Assembly: GCA_030824805.1 (NCBI GenBank)
Contig: JAPJRC010000002.1
Location: 51,055 to 115,054 of the forward strand
Length of the DNA: 64,000 nucleotides
Reading direction: 5' to 3'
From: Micavibrio sp.
GTDB lineage: Bacteria > Pseudomonadota > Alphaproteobacteria > Micavibrionales > Micavibrionaceae
The position numbers and the translations under genes are program-made. The notes below the pieces were generated by a model. The model did not search any database, was not told the DNA's origin, and worked only from the letters and a program-made list of their open reading frames with translations. This document shows positions 37,980 to 45,045 of this stretch, one piece after another; the first letter of the stretch is position 1; the number at the start of each line of letters is the position of its first letter.

Positions 37980-38990
37980 TTATTCGGCAGGCGCGGCAGG
38001 CGGGTTATTCACATGGAATCTGGCGATCAGGCTGTGGTGGTCCGAGCCAAGGGAGGGGCCTTTGGCAAGGGAAACGAGGTCAAAGCCATTGTCATACAAT
38101 ATATGGTCAATAGGCATCTGGAGCAGGCTGAAATGCAGATAACTCGGGAAGGTCGACTGTGGAAGCAACCCGATATTTGCATGGTTAAGCCTGGTCAGGT
38201 GCAGGATGTTTTTAAAATGAGGGGAGTAAGGCGTGACGTTCCAGTCCCCCAGCATAATGACGTTCTTATCGTTACCGGCGCGCACGGTCGCTGCGAACAT
38301 CTCCAACTGCGCGTTGCGAAGCGCGGAGTCTTCCGGCCCAACCGGTGTTTCTGTGTGGAAGCCGTAAATGGTCACGGGCGGAACGCCTGTTTTCTGAACC
38401 ACAATTTTCGAAATATTATAAGTCTTCCCTTCGATCACCATCGGTAGAGGCGTAACGGTGAAAGGCCATTTGCTCAGGATAGAGATATCGTTGAAACGTT
38501 CGGGGAAATTCTCGGGAAATTGGTGCGGAAATTCCTCCTTAAAATTTGTCAGCATCGGCCCGATCGCTTCGGGGCTGCTTTCGTTAACCACCATGATGTC
38601 GAAATTGCTGTCCGGCGCGCGTACCCAGTTTTCTATGTCGGTAAAATCGTCGTTGTAATAATATTTGTTGTATTGGGCGATGACAAAGTTCGGTGCTTTG
38701 TCAGAAGGCTTTGCCAGAGGATGCGTGTAGGAAAGCAAAACCTCTCCATAGGTGAGCGCCGCCAGCGCAAACATCGCAATAGCCCACACAAAGCGTTTAT
38801 AGGGCAGGGCGGCAACTCCGAGGATCACAGCCGCAAGAAGATACTGCAGCTTGAAGTTTACGAGCAGGTCGAATGTCCAGTGAAACGATGCCAGCACACC
38901 CAGCGCGTTCAACACGATAAGGGCAAGCGCCGCATAAATGACCCACCGTCCGGTGCGCAGATTTTTGCTAATGGTGTCTGTAATGCTCAT
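37980..38990 (-). CDS. Membrane-anchored endonuclease/exonuclease/phosphatase (EEP) family hydrolase
   Basis: The 336 residues have three hydrophobic segments at the N-terminus (about 17-35, 45-62 and 66-85), then an EEP catalytic domain (about 100-325) on the periplasmic side. Active-site motifs are VVNESSPEAI (Glu), MLGDWNVTPYSP (Asp and Asn), PIDHILYD and LGSDHHSLIA (terminal Asp-His). The architecture resembles the YafD-like membrane EEP proteins. The substrate is unknown. It lies 44 bp upstream of pgsA on the same strand. Confidence 0.88.
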   Translation of the reverse strand: MSITDTISKNLRTGRWVIYAALALIVLNALGVLASFHWTFDLLVNFKLQYLLAAVILGVAALPYKRFVWAIAMFALAALTYGEVLLSYTHPLAKPSDKAPNFVIAQYNKYYYNDDFTDIENWVRAPDSNFDIMVVNESSPEAIGPMLTNFKEEFPHQFPENFPERFNDISILSKWPFTVTPLPMVIEGKTYNISKIVVQKTGVPPVTIYGFHTETPVGPEDSALRNAQLEMFAATVRAGNDKNVIMLGDWNVTPYSPHFKNILHLTRLNHANIGLLPQSTFPSYLHFSLLQMPIDHILYDNGFDLVSLAKGPSLGSDHHSLIARFHVNNPPAAPAE

Positions 38991-39032
38991 GGCGTTTATT
39001 AACCGGATAAGTTTGACAGGATAAAGGCAAAG

Positions 39033-39059
39033 AAAATCCCCGCACGAAGCGGGGATTTT
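39033..39059 (-). terminator. Intrinsic terminator after ctrA
   Basis: A perfect 11-bp stem AAAATCCCCGC / GCGGGGATTTT with loop ACGAA. It lies 15 bp after the ctrA stop on the minus strand and ends in a short T run (TTTT) within the stem, so termination of ctrA is likely efficient; it also separates ctrA from the downstream EEP gene. Confidence 0.85.
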
Positions 39060-39074
39060 GCAAATGAAGATGTG

Positions 39075-39782
39075 TTAGGCGGAGGCCTTTTGTTTGCCAC
39101 CGGCTTCGGCTGGATCGCGCAGCACGTAACCGCGGCCCCATACAGTTTCGATATAGGAATCGCCGCTTGTGGCCTGTTCGATCTTTTTGCGCAGCTTGCA
39201 GATGAACACGTCGATGATTTTCACCTCCGGTTCGTCCATGCCGCCATAGAGGTGGTTCAGGAACATTTCCTTGGTCAGGGTCGTGCCCTTGCGCAGGGAG
39301 AGCAATTCCATGATGCCGTATTCCTTGCCGGTGAGGTGGAGCGTTTTGTTGTCCACTTCCACGGTGCGGGTGTCGAGGTTGACAACGACGCGGCCTGTAA
39401 TGATTTTCGATTGCGAATGGCCTTGGCTGCGGCGAACGATAGCCTGGATACGGGCGATAAGTTCGCGCTTGTCGAAAGGCTTCGTCAGGTAATCGTCAGC
39501 ACCAAATCCGAGGCCCTTGATTTTGTTGTCCAGTTCGGCAAGGCCGGAGAGTATGAGAATAGGGGTTTGAATTTTCGATGCGCGGAGATTTTTAAGAACG
39601 TCATAACCGTCCATATCCGGCAGCATGAGATCGAGAATAATAATGTCGTAATCGTAGAGCTTGCCGAGATCTGTGCCATCCTCGCCCAAATCTGTCGTGT
39701 CTACTACGTATCCTTCGCTTTTCAGCATCAACTCGATGCTTTTGGCGGTGGAGCTATCGTCTTCTACCAATAGAACCCGCAT
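39075..39782 (-). CDS. ctrA: Cell-cycle master response regulator CtrA
   Basis: CtrA is the OmpR-type regulator that controls division, flagellar and chemotaxis genes in alphaproteobacteria. The 235 residues have a receiver domain (1-120, acidic pair in LVEDDSS, phospho-acceptor Asp51 in [12 protein letters not shown], Lys in LTKPFD) and a winged-helix DNA-binding domain (about 125-225) with [17 protein letters not shown] and the recognition region [15 protein letters not shown] and GRGYVL. The C-terminus ends in Ala-Ser-Ala, similar to the Ala-Ala degron end of Caulobacter CtrA that targets it to ClpXP. A perfect CtrA site lies 58 bp upstream. Confidence 0.96.
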   Translation of the reverse strand: MRVLLVEDDSSTAKSIELMLKSEGYVVDTTDLGEDGTDLGKLYDYDIIILDLMLPDMDGYDVLKNLRASKIQTPILILSGLAELDNKIKGLGFGADDYLTKPFDKRELIARIQAIVRRSQGHSQSKIITGRVVVNLDTRTVEVDNKTLHLTGKEYGIMELLSLRKGTTLTKEMFLNHLYGGMDEPEVKIIDVFICKLRKKIEQATSGDSYIETVWGRGYVLRDPAEAGGKQKASA

Positions 39783-39985
39783 TTGATATGACCCCTTCGT
39801 TAATATCGGTTTTACCGTTAAACTTTATTAATAAAAATATTAACATACTTTTAAAAAGGTTAACAAAAATCTTTCAAACAGGTGTAATTTTTTCATTATT
39901 TTCATAATGTTAGAATGTTCTATCTATTTTTGCATCGCAAAATATTTCACATAAAATTGAAACAAATCGTTTGTTATGGTAATAA
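39783..39985. promoter_or_regulatory. AT-rich ctrA promoter region with clustered TTAA elements
   Basis: This 203-bp spacer between divergent ctrA and the Tat-exported gene has at least six TTAA elements. One pair has the exact CtrA spacing and is listed separately. Others have 5-, 6- or 8-base gaps. No gene is seen in it. Confidence 0.6.
39840..39854. promoter_or_regulatory. Perfect CtrA binding site in the ctrA promoter region
   Basis: The sequence TTAA-N7-TTAA (gap CATACTT) matches the CtrA consensus exactly, and its left half continues TTAAC as in many validated sites. It lies 58 bp upstream of the ctrA start, so autoregulation is likely; the divergent Tat-exported gene could share it. 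Confidence 0.7.
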
Positions 39986-40852
39986 ATGCGTGTGGACAAC
40001 ACATCATTGTCAAGAAGAAGCTTTTTACGCGCCGTAGCGGGCAGCGCCGCGGCTGTTCATTTCTCTACCGGAAGCAAGACGGCGGAAGCGGCATCGCCTT
40101 ACCAGATTATAATCAATTCCTATCCGGTTGCTGATACTCCGTTTGGCCAAGCGGTTCACCACGAGTTGGTGTTCATGGAGAGAGGGGAAGTTTTTCAGGT
40201 GTTGAACGGCTACCCGTTTGACCGTTTAACAGGACTTGTCACCAACGGTATCGGCGACAACAACACATTGCGTGCCGTTCATGATTCCGAACACACCTAT
40301 GGCAAGCTTTTAGGTGTAAAGCCTCTGTCCTCCGCCGTCCTGTGGGAAGGCAACATGGTGGAATTCTACGACAAGCTGCAGCGGTCGCGTGAAGCCGCTA
40401 CGTACATCAACTCGCAAAAAATGGATTACTCGTTGTTCGAATTTCTGGGAACGGCGCAGAATTCGAATTCTGTCGCTTATACGATCACACAGGCGATGGG
40501 ATTAAAATATCCCGCAAAGGTGGAAAATATGTGGGCGCCCGGGCACGGCCGATATCTCATGCCCGAAAAATTCGAGTCCTTTTTTGACCGCTATTCCGTA
40601 ACAAGCCAAAGTTTCTACGATTTTCTAGGTGCGCATCTTCAGGGCAAGGCGGGTCGGCATAATAGATACACAGATTATATTTTTGATCTGGGTATGAAGA
40701 AAATTGGTGAAACCGTGCGTGCAGAGGGTATTGATCGTCGCGGGCAAGGCACCAGGTTTTACAATCCGCATAATCCGGAGATCGCTGTCAGGATCGGTGC
40801 GGATTATTACGACGCGCAAAACATACACAGCGTGCTGGTTCCGGCGCCTTGA
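39986..40852 (+). CDS. Tat-exported protein of unknown function
   Basis: The 288 residues begin with a twin-arginine signal: SLSRRSFLRAVAGSAAAV, with a possible cleavage site near TAEA-ASP. The mature part is mixed alpha/beta with many aromatic residues (NSYPVADTPFGQ, LFEFLGTAQNSN, FFDRYSVTSQSFYDFLG) and Cys-free. I recognise no enzyme family. The Tat route suggests folding or cofactor loading before export, but no cofactor motif is evident. It is divergent from ctrA across the CtrA-site region and convergent with the RelA/SpoT-fold operon. Confidence 0.78.
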   Translation: MRVDNTSLSRRSFLRAVAGSAAAVHFSTGSKTAEAASPYQIIINSYPVADTPFGQAVHHELVFMERGEVFQVLNGYPFDRLTGLVTNGIGDNNTLRAVHDSEHTYGKLLGVKPLSSAVLWEGNMVEFYDKLQRSREAATYINSQKMDYSLFEFLGTAQNSNSVAYTITQAMGLKYPAKVENMWAPGHGRYLMPEKFESFFDRYSVTSQSFYDFLGAHLQGKAGRHNRYTDYIFDLGMKKIGETVRAEGIDRRGQGTRFYNPHNPEIAVRIGADYYDAQNIHSVLVPAP

Positions 40853-40870
40853 TTGTATCCTTGATTGGAA

Positions 40871-42256
40871 TTATGGCGTGACCGCATTCAGCGCCCGTGG
40901 CGTTGGCAATTGCGTTTGTGTTGCCTCTGCCATTTGTACAGGCGCGGACTGCTTTGGCGTCTCATTCTGCTGTGTGATCCATTGATCGACCGTTTCTATA
41001 CCGCCGTTGCGCAGCATTTCATCATATTGTTCGGTGTAAGCATTTTGTGCGGCATCGATTCTTGCGAGCGCTTGCTGTCGGTCTGCCGGATCGGAATGCG
41101 GCAATAGGTTTTCACCGTAAATAACCATACGTTTGTGCTCAACAAGGCTGGCCACTTCCGGCGGCATGTCGGGCGTGGTCTGCATGGGTAGCCCGTCAAA
41201 ACGTCTTTGGAAGTCCTGCTGTTCCAGGTCGACATTAGCGCCGCCCGAAAAGAGCATCTGGCCTAGAGATTGATCGACATCGTATCCCAGCCCTCTCGCT
41301 ACGGGGCGTGCGATTTCTGTTGCCACCAAGCCAACGACTGGAATTTCTTCCACGCCGCGCATAGCGGCTTCCGTGGTTCTTCCCTCGCTCATTGCAACCG
41401 CGGAGGAGACACCGGGCACCGCAGCTTCGGCGGTGCCCAATGCGATTTCACTAGCGCTGGCGCCGGATGCAGCAAGCGCGCCGCCTACGACAAGGCCGCC
41501 TACAACGCCCGCTCTCCGCCCGAACTCCTGTGTAAGCGACAAGGCCGCAGAGGGGCGCGCTGCAGCTTCCGCTGCTTGGCGTGCAATTCTTTCATTATGA
41601 TTGGTTGTCAGCCTTTCCCGGCCCTCTGCGTTTAAAAGCGGGTCCAATCCAGCCTTGTTGGATGCGCCGTCATGAATGTCGCGCACCTGATCCATAATCT
41701 CTGTACGGCGCGCGGCTTCTTCCGGCGTTAAGGGACGGTTTTCGTTCTTGGCCTCACGTTCCATCCTTTGTACTTCGGCATAAGGTTCGTGCGTTGCTTT
41801 CGCAGCCCCCATCAGATCTCTTTGTTCGACGCGCATTTCGGCAAGATGCCCGTTGGGCAAACGCGTTTGTGTGTTGATGTCACGGAAATGGGTATCGCTG
41901 GGTTTTGCGAACCGGTCTTTGTATACTTCAAGCCCTAATTCATTCCCTTTTTCGGCCATATAGGCGCGTACCGCTTCCACTTGCTCTGGTGTGTCTACAA
42001 CAAGTCTTCCGCGTGCCAGATCAGCGATATTTTCATGTTTGCCGCCATAGTCGGAAGCGACTTTGGCCTGTGCGCGGTCCATTTCTTTCAAAGGACCCAT
42101 TTCGAAATAAGCAGAGTCAAATACTCCCGGATGTCGCTGCCGCAGCTCGTTCAGCATATCGTTGCCGCGCTGTTCAAGCATCGGCATGGCTTCACGCGCC
42201 TGATCGTATAATTCATTAAAGCTTAGATTTGGGTCTTGTATTGCGTTTCCGCTCAT
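40871..42256 (-). CDS. Protein with a divergent RelA/SpoT-fold nucleotidyltransferase domain
   Basis: The 461 residues contain a region (about 55-165) that parallels RelA/SpoT synthetase domains: GPLKEMDRAQAKVASDYGG, then ENIADLARGRLVV (Asp79 in place of the metal-binding Asp), KDRFAKP, HFRDINTQTRL (for GYRSLH) and NGHLAEMRVEQRDLM (Glu140 for the EIQIRT Glu), then a His-Tyr pair (THEPYAEVQ). A Gly/Ala-rich hydrophobic block (about 248-290) and a Gln/Pro tail follow. No HD hydrolase or TGS domain is present. It could be a (p)ppGpp or (p)ppApp-type synthetase, a tRNA-modifying toxin, or an effector. It is last in a three-gene operon. Confidence 0.7.
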   Translation of the reverse strand: MSGNAIQDPNLSFNELYDQAREAMPMLEQRGNDMLNELRQRHPGVFDSAYFEMGPLKEMDRAQAKVASDYGGKHENIADLARGRLVVDTPEQVEAVRAYMAEKGNELGLEVYKDRFAKPSDTHFRDINTQTRLPNGHLAEMRVEQRDLMGAAKATHEPYAEVQRMEREAKNENRPLTPEEAARRTEIMDQVRDIHDGASNKAGLDPLLNAEGRERLTTNHNERIARQAAEAAARPSAALSLTQEFGRRAGVVGGLVVGGALAASGASASEIALGTAEAAVPGVSSAVAMSEGRTTEAAMRGVEEIPVVGLVATEIARPVARGLGYDVDQSLGQMLFSGGANVDLEQQDFQRRFDGLPMQTTPDMPPEVASLVEHKRMVIYGENLLPHSDPADRQQALARIDAAQNAYTEQYDEMLRNGGIETVDQWITQQNETPKQSAPVQMAEATQTQLPTPRALNAVTP

Positions 42257-42264
42257 ATACCACT

Positions 42265-42540
42265 CTACATGTTTAAAGAAATATTCAGGCTTCTAGTGTT
42301 TTTTTTTGAGAGAATATCCGCGCACATAGTTTCAAATTTTTCCTGGTTGATCTCTTCGACTTCGTGCGATTTTTCCAGACGGCTTAAGAGCTCTGTGTCC
42401 CATTCAAGATCCTGCGTGGCTTCGTTCGGCACCTGCGCTCCGACCTTGTGGCCTTTATCGTTGAAAGCGACGCGGATGGGCCTGACATTTCCAAGAATGA
42501 AATATTTATAGGTGTAGGCATCTTTTTCGTTCTCGGACAT
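42265..42540 (-). CDS. Small acidic protein upstream of the RelA/SpoT-fold gene, unknown
   Basis: The 91 residues are acidic with a beta-rich first half (AYTYKYFILGNVRPIRVAF) and a helical Glu/Lys-rich second half (WDTELLSRLEKSHEVEEINQ). It has no signal peptide. It ends 8 nt before the RelA/SpoT-fold gene and starts 12 nt after the gene upstream, so the three are surely one transcript. A small acidic partner beside a possible toxin could be an antitoxin or immunity protein; that is speculation from position only. Confidence 0.7.
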   Translation of the reverse strand: MSENEKDAYTYKYFILGNVRPIRVAFNDKGHKVGAQVPNEATQDLEWDTELLSRLEKSHEVEEINQEKFETMCADILSKKNTRSLNISLNM

Positions 42541-42552
42541 GGGGAAGTTCCT

Positions 42553-43044
42553 TTAAACCTTATCGTTACGTGGTGCGGAAGCCGCCGGCGATGCCGGTGC
42601 GTTCGTAGAGTGTACCTTAATTCCGCGTTCGGCACAGTCAGCTTTTAATTCGCTTTGCAGTGCCTTGAGTGAAGACTTTAACAGAGCATCATAACCGGAA
42701 TCGAATTTACCGTTCTCATGGATGCGTTCGAAGGTGGCGGTGTCGCCTTTGTCCAGCATGCGCGTTACGGCCAGTCCGACAGAATCGCGAAGGCTGAAAC
42801 CGTTGCCGCCATGCTTTGCGTTTTCTCCGGTGAGGAGAAGGCGGCCCACCGTCTTGAATGCATCGATCAAATCATCGTTGCCTGTTGCCACTACGGCATG
42901 GCGGGCGTTGCTCAGGTTTTCGGAATAGAGCGGGTTTCCGGCAACCTTGCCGTCGAGACGGGCTTCGATCTGTTCCGCGGTCTGGTTAGAGATGTGATCG
43001 GACCCGAGTCCGTTGTTAAATGACTGTGTGGTGGCTGTAGACAT
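42553..43044 (-). CDS. Protein of 163 residues, unknown, first gene of the RelA/SpoT-fold operon
   Basis: The ATG at 43044 follows AGGGGA at 9 nt; a longer frame would add a Cys-rich hydrophobic leader (MFLIFCVILCC) but lacks a good start. The protein has an N-terminal polar region (TTQSFNNGLGSDHISNQ), a helical centre (NDDLIDAFKTVGRLLLTG, LAVTRMLDKGDTATFERI) and a disordered Ala/Pro/Ser tail. No family recognised. The N-terminal residues and the tail recall proteins exported without a signal peptide, but this is weak. Confidence 0.7.
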   Translation of the reverse strand: MSTATTQSFNNGLGSDHISNQTAEQIEARLDGKVAGNPLYSENLSNARHAVVATGNDDLIDAFKTVGRLLLTGENAKHGGNGFSLRDSVGLAVTRMLDKGDTATFERIHENGKFDSGYDALLKSSLKALQSELKADCAERGIKVHSTNAPASPAASAPRNDKV

Positions 43045-43175
43045 TTGTGCAATCCCCTTGTTGTTACAGCATAATATTACGCAAAATATTAAAAACAAGT
43101 CAATTTACATAAAATTATACATATAAGCCTTTGTAAAATAGTTATTATTTGGTGCATATCAGGGATGTAAGGGGC

Positions 43176-43192
43176 TTTTACCTATGGTAAAA
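43176..43192 (+). promoter_or_regulatory. fliI: Perfect 7-bp inverted repeat in the fliI leader
   Basis: Arms TTTTACC and GGTAAAA are separated by TAT, ending 7 bases before the fliI ATG. No Shine-Dalgarno lies between hairpin and start, but AAGGGG lies directly upstream of it (43169-43174). If the hairpin forms, the AAGGGG is brought to an effective distance of about 8 bases from the ATG. Confidence 0.5.
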
Positions 43193-43199
43193 TCATCCC

Positions 43200-44603
43200 A
43201 TGGAACGTCTTTCCGACAAGGCGCAAGCCTCCATCAAACCCATTCCGGTTTTTGAGCTTCACGGCACGGTCGTGAAGGTGCTCGGCCTTTTGGTAGAGAT
43301 TTCCGGTTTTGGCAAAGAGCTTGCCATCGGTTCTATCGTCCATCTACGGCCAAAGCCGGAAAAAGACATTCCGTGCGAGGTCATCGGTTTCCGCGAAAAC
43401 CGTGCGCTGCTCATGCCGTTCGGCACGCTGGAAGGGGTGGGGCTTGGCTGTCCCGCTGTTATCCAAAGCACAGAGCCGGTTGTGTATCCGGATGATCGTT
43501 GGCTGGGCCGCGTGATTAACGCGCTGGGCCAGCCCATAGACGGCAAGGGGCCGTTGATGCAGGGAGCGACGGCCATTCCGCTCAAGAATAAGGCGCCCCC
43601 GCCGCACGCACGGCAACGCATTGGGGAAAAACTCGATTTGGGCGTGCGTTGCGTGAACACATTTCTTTCAACCTGTCATGGCCAGCGTATGGGCATCTTC
43701 GCGGGCTCGGGCGTGGGTAAGTCGGTTACGCTTTCCATGATGGCGCGTTACACCGAAGCCGATGTCACCGTGATCGGTCTGGTCGGTGAACGCGGCCGCG
43801 AGGTGCAGGAATTTTTGGAAGACGATCTGGGCGAAGATGGTTTGCAAAGATCTGTCGTTATTGTGGCGACCGGGGATGAACCTGCATTGATGCGAAGACA
43901 GGCCGCCTATATGACGCTGGCGGTTGCCGAATATTTCCGCGGGCAGGGGCGTGAGGTTCTGTGCCTGATGGATTCCGTCACGCGCTTTGCGATGGCGCAG
44001 CGCGAAATAGGTTTGTCGGCGGGCGAGCCTCCGACATCGAAAGGCTATCCGCCGACGACATTCGGCGAACTGGCACGCATGCTGGAACGTGCGGGCCCCG
44101 GCGTTGTCGGTGAAGGCAACATCACGGGTCTTTTCACCGTTCTGGTGGAAGGCGATGACACCAACGAGCCCATATCGGATGCTGTGCGCGGTATTGTCGA
44201 CGGACATATCGTGATGGAGCGTGCGATTGCAGCGCGCGGGCGTTATCCCGCAATCAACGTTTTGAAATCGGTTTCGCGTGCTATGCCGAAATGTTTATCG
44301 CAGGAACAAAACATTATCGTGACCAAAGCGCGGCAGTTGATCTCGCGTTACGAAGACATGGCCGAACTGGTCCGCCTGGGTGCATACCGCAAAGGTACGG
44401 ACAGGGAAGTGGACGAAGCCATTGCACGCTATCCCGCGCTGGAAGATTTCATGCGGCAGAACAAGGAGGAATCGAACACTATCGATGAGTCTTTTGCCAA
44501 GCTTGCTGCTATTCTGGGGCTTCCCTACACGGGCGCGCAGCCGAGCGAACAAAGCCAGGAATTCCAGAAAGGATTCCCCGTTCCGCCGCGCAAGAAATTT
44601 TAG
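43200..44603 (+). CDS. fliI: Flagellar export ATPase FliI
   Basis: FliI energises and organises export at the base of the flagellum, related to the F1 beta subunit. The 467 residues have the beta-barrel N-domain (about 20-90), Walker [14 protein letters not shown] (near 165), the [16 protein letters not shown] segment, Walker [18 protein letters not shown] and the conserved [13 protein letters not shown] stretch. It opens a plus-strand pair with fliJ. The unusual hairpin leader is described separately. Confidence 0.97.
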   Translation: MERLSDKAQASIKPIPVFELHGTVVKVLGLLVEISGFGKELAIGSIVHLRPKPEKDIPCEVIGFRENRALLMPFGTLEGVGLGCPAVIQSTEPVVYPDDRWLGRVINALGQPIDGKGPLMQGATAIPLKNKAPPPHARQRIGEKLDLGVRCVNTFLSTCHGQRMGIFAGSGVGKSVTLSMMARYTEADVTVIGLVGERGREVQEFLEDDLGEDGLQRSVVIVATGDEPALMRRQAAYMTLAVAEYFRGQGREVLCLMDSVTRFAMAQREIGLSAGEPPTSKGYPPTTFGELARMLERAGPGVVGEGNITGLFTVLVEGDDTNEPISDAVRGIVDGHIVMERAIAARGRYPAINVLKSVSRAMPKCLSQEQNIIVTKARQLISRYEDMAELVRLGAYRKGTDREVDEAIARYPALEDFMRQNKEESNTIDESFAKLAAILGLPYTGAQPSEQSQEFQKGFPVPPRKKF

Positions 44604-44613
44604 GTAGGCATCC

Positions 44614-45045
44614 ATGGCCAATCTTAAGTCCCTTATAAAACTTCGCCGCCACAATGTGGATGAGAAGCAGAAAGTTCTGGCGGAACTGTACCGCCAGATC
44701 GAAATGATTGAAGAGAACAAGCAGATATTAATGGACCGCCTCAAAGAAGAGCGCGCCATTCTCGACAAAGCCGGAACGCTGGAGATGTATGCGTATTTCG
44801 GGCGGTTTTCACAAAACATCCAGCGTTCGCTGGAGCGCATGAACGAGGAAAAGCGCAAGCTTGAAATCCGGATCCAGATCGCGCAGGACGATGTGCGCGA
44901 AGCCTTTGCCAATATGAAGCGTATCGAGATCGTGCAAACAGAGCGCGAAAAGGCAGAAAAGAAAGAGCAGGCCGACAAAGAAGGCCGGGAGCTTGACGAG
45001 ATCGGCATAGAAGGTTTCCGCCGGAACAAGGACGAGGATTTCTAA
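44614..45045 (+). CDS. fliJ: Flagellar export protein FliJ
   Basis: The 143 residues are almost fully helical and charged, as in FliJ: MANLKSLIKLRRHNVDEKQK, EKRKLEIRIQIAQDDVREAF and a coiled coil over most of the length. FliJ sits in the centre of the FliI ring and shuttles chaperones. The start lies 10 nt after fliI. The assignment rests on length, coiled-coil pattern and place after fliI. The stop overlaps the convergent FliK-like stop in the bases CTAA. Confidence 0.85.
   Translation: MANLKSLIKLRRHNVDEKQKVLAELYRQIEMIEENKQILMDRLKEERAILDKAGTLEMYAYFGRFSQNIQRSLERMNEEKRKLEIRIQIAQDDVREAFANMKRIEIVQTEREKAEKKEQADKEGRELDEIGIEGFRRNKDEDF

Noticed and set aside
43045..43103. TTAA-N7-TCAA at 43089-43103 as a CtrA site for the RelA/SpoT-fold operon
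   Set aside because: One mismatch in a very AT-rich stretch with several alternative alignments; too weak to list.
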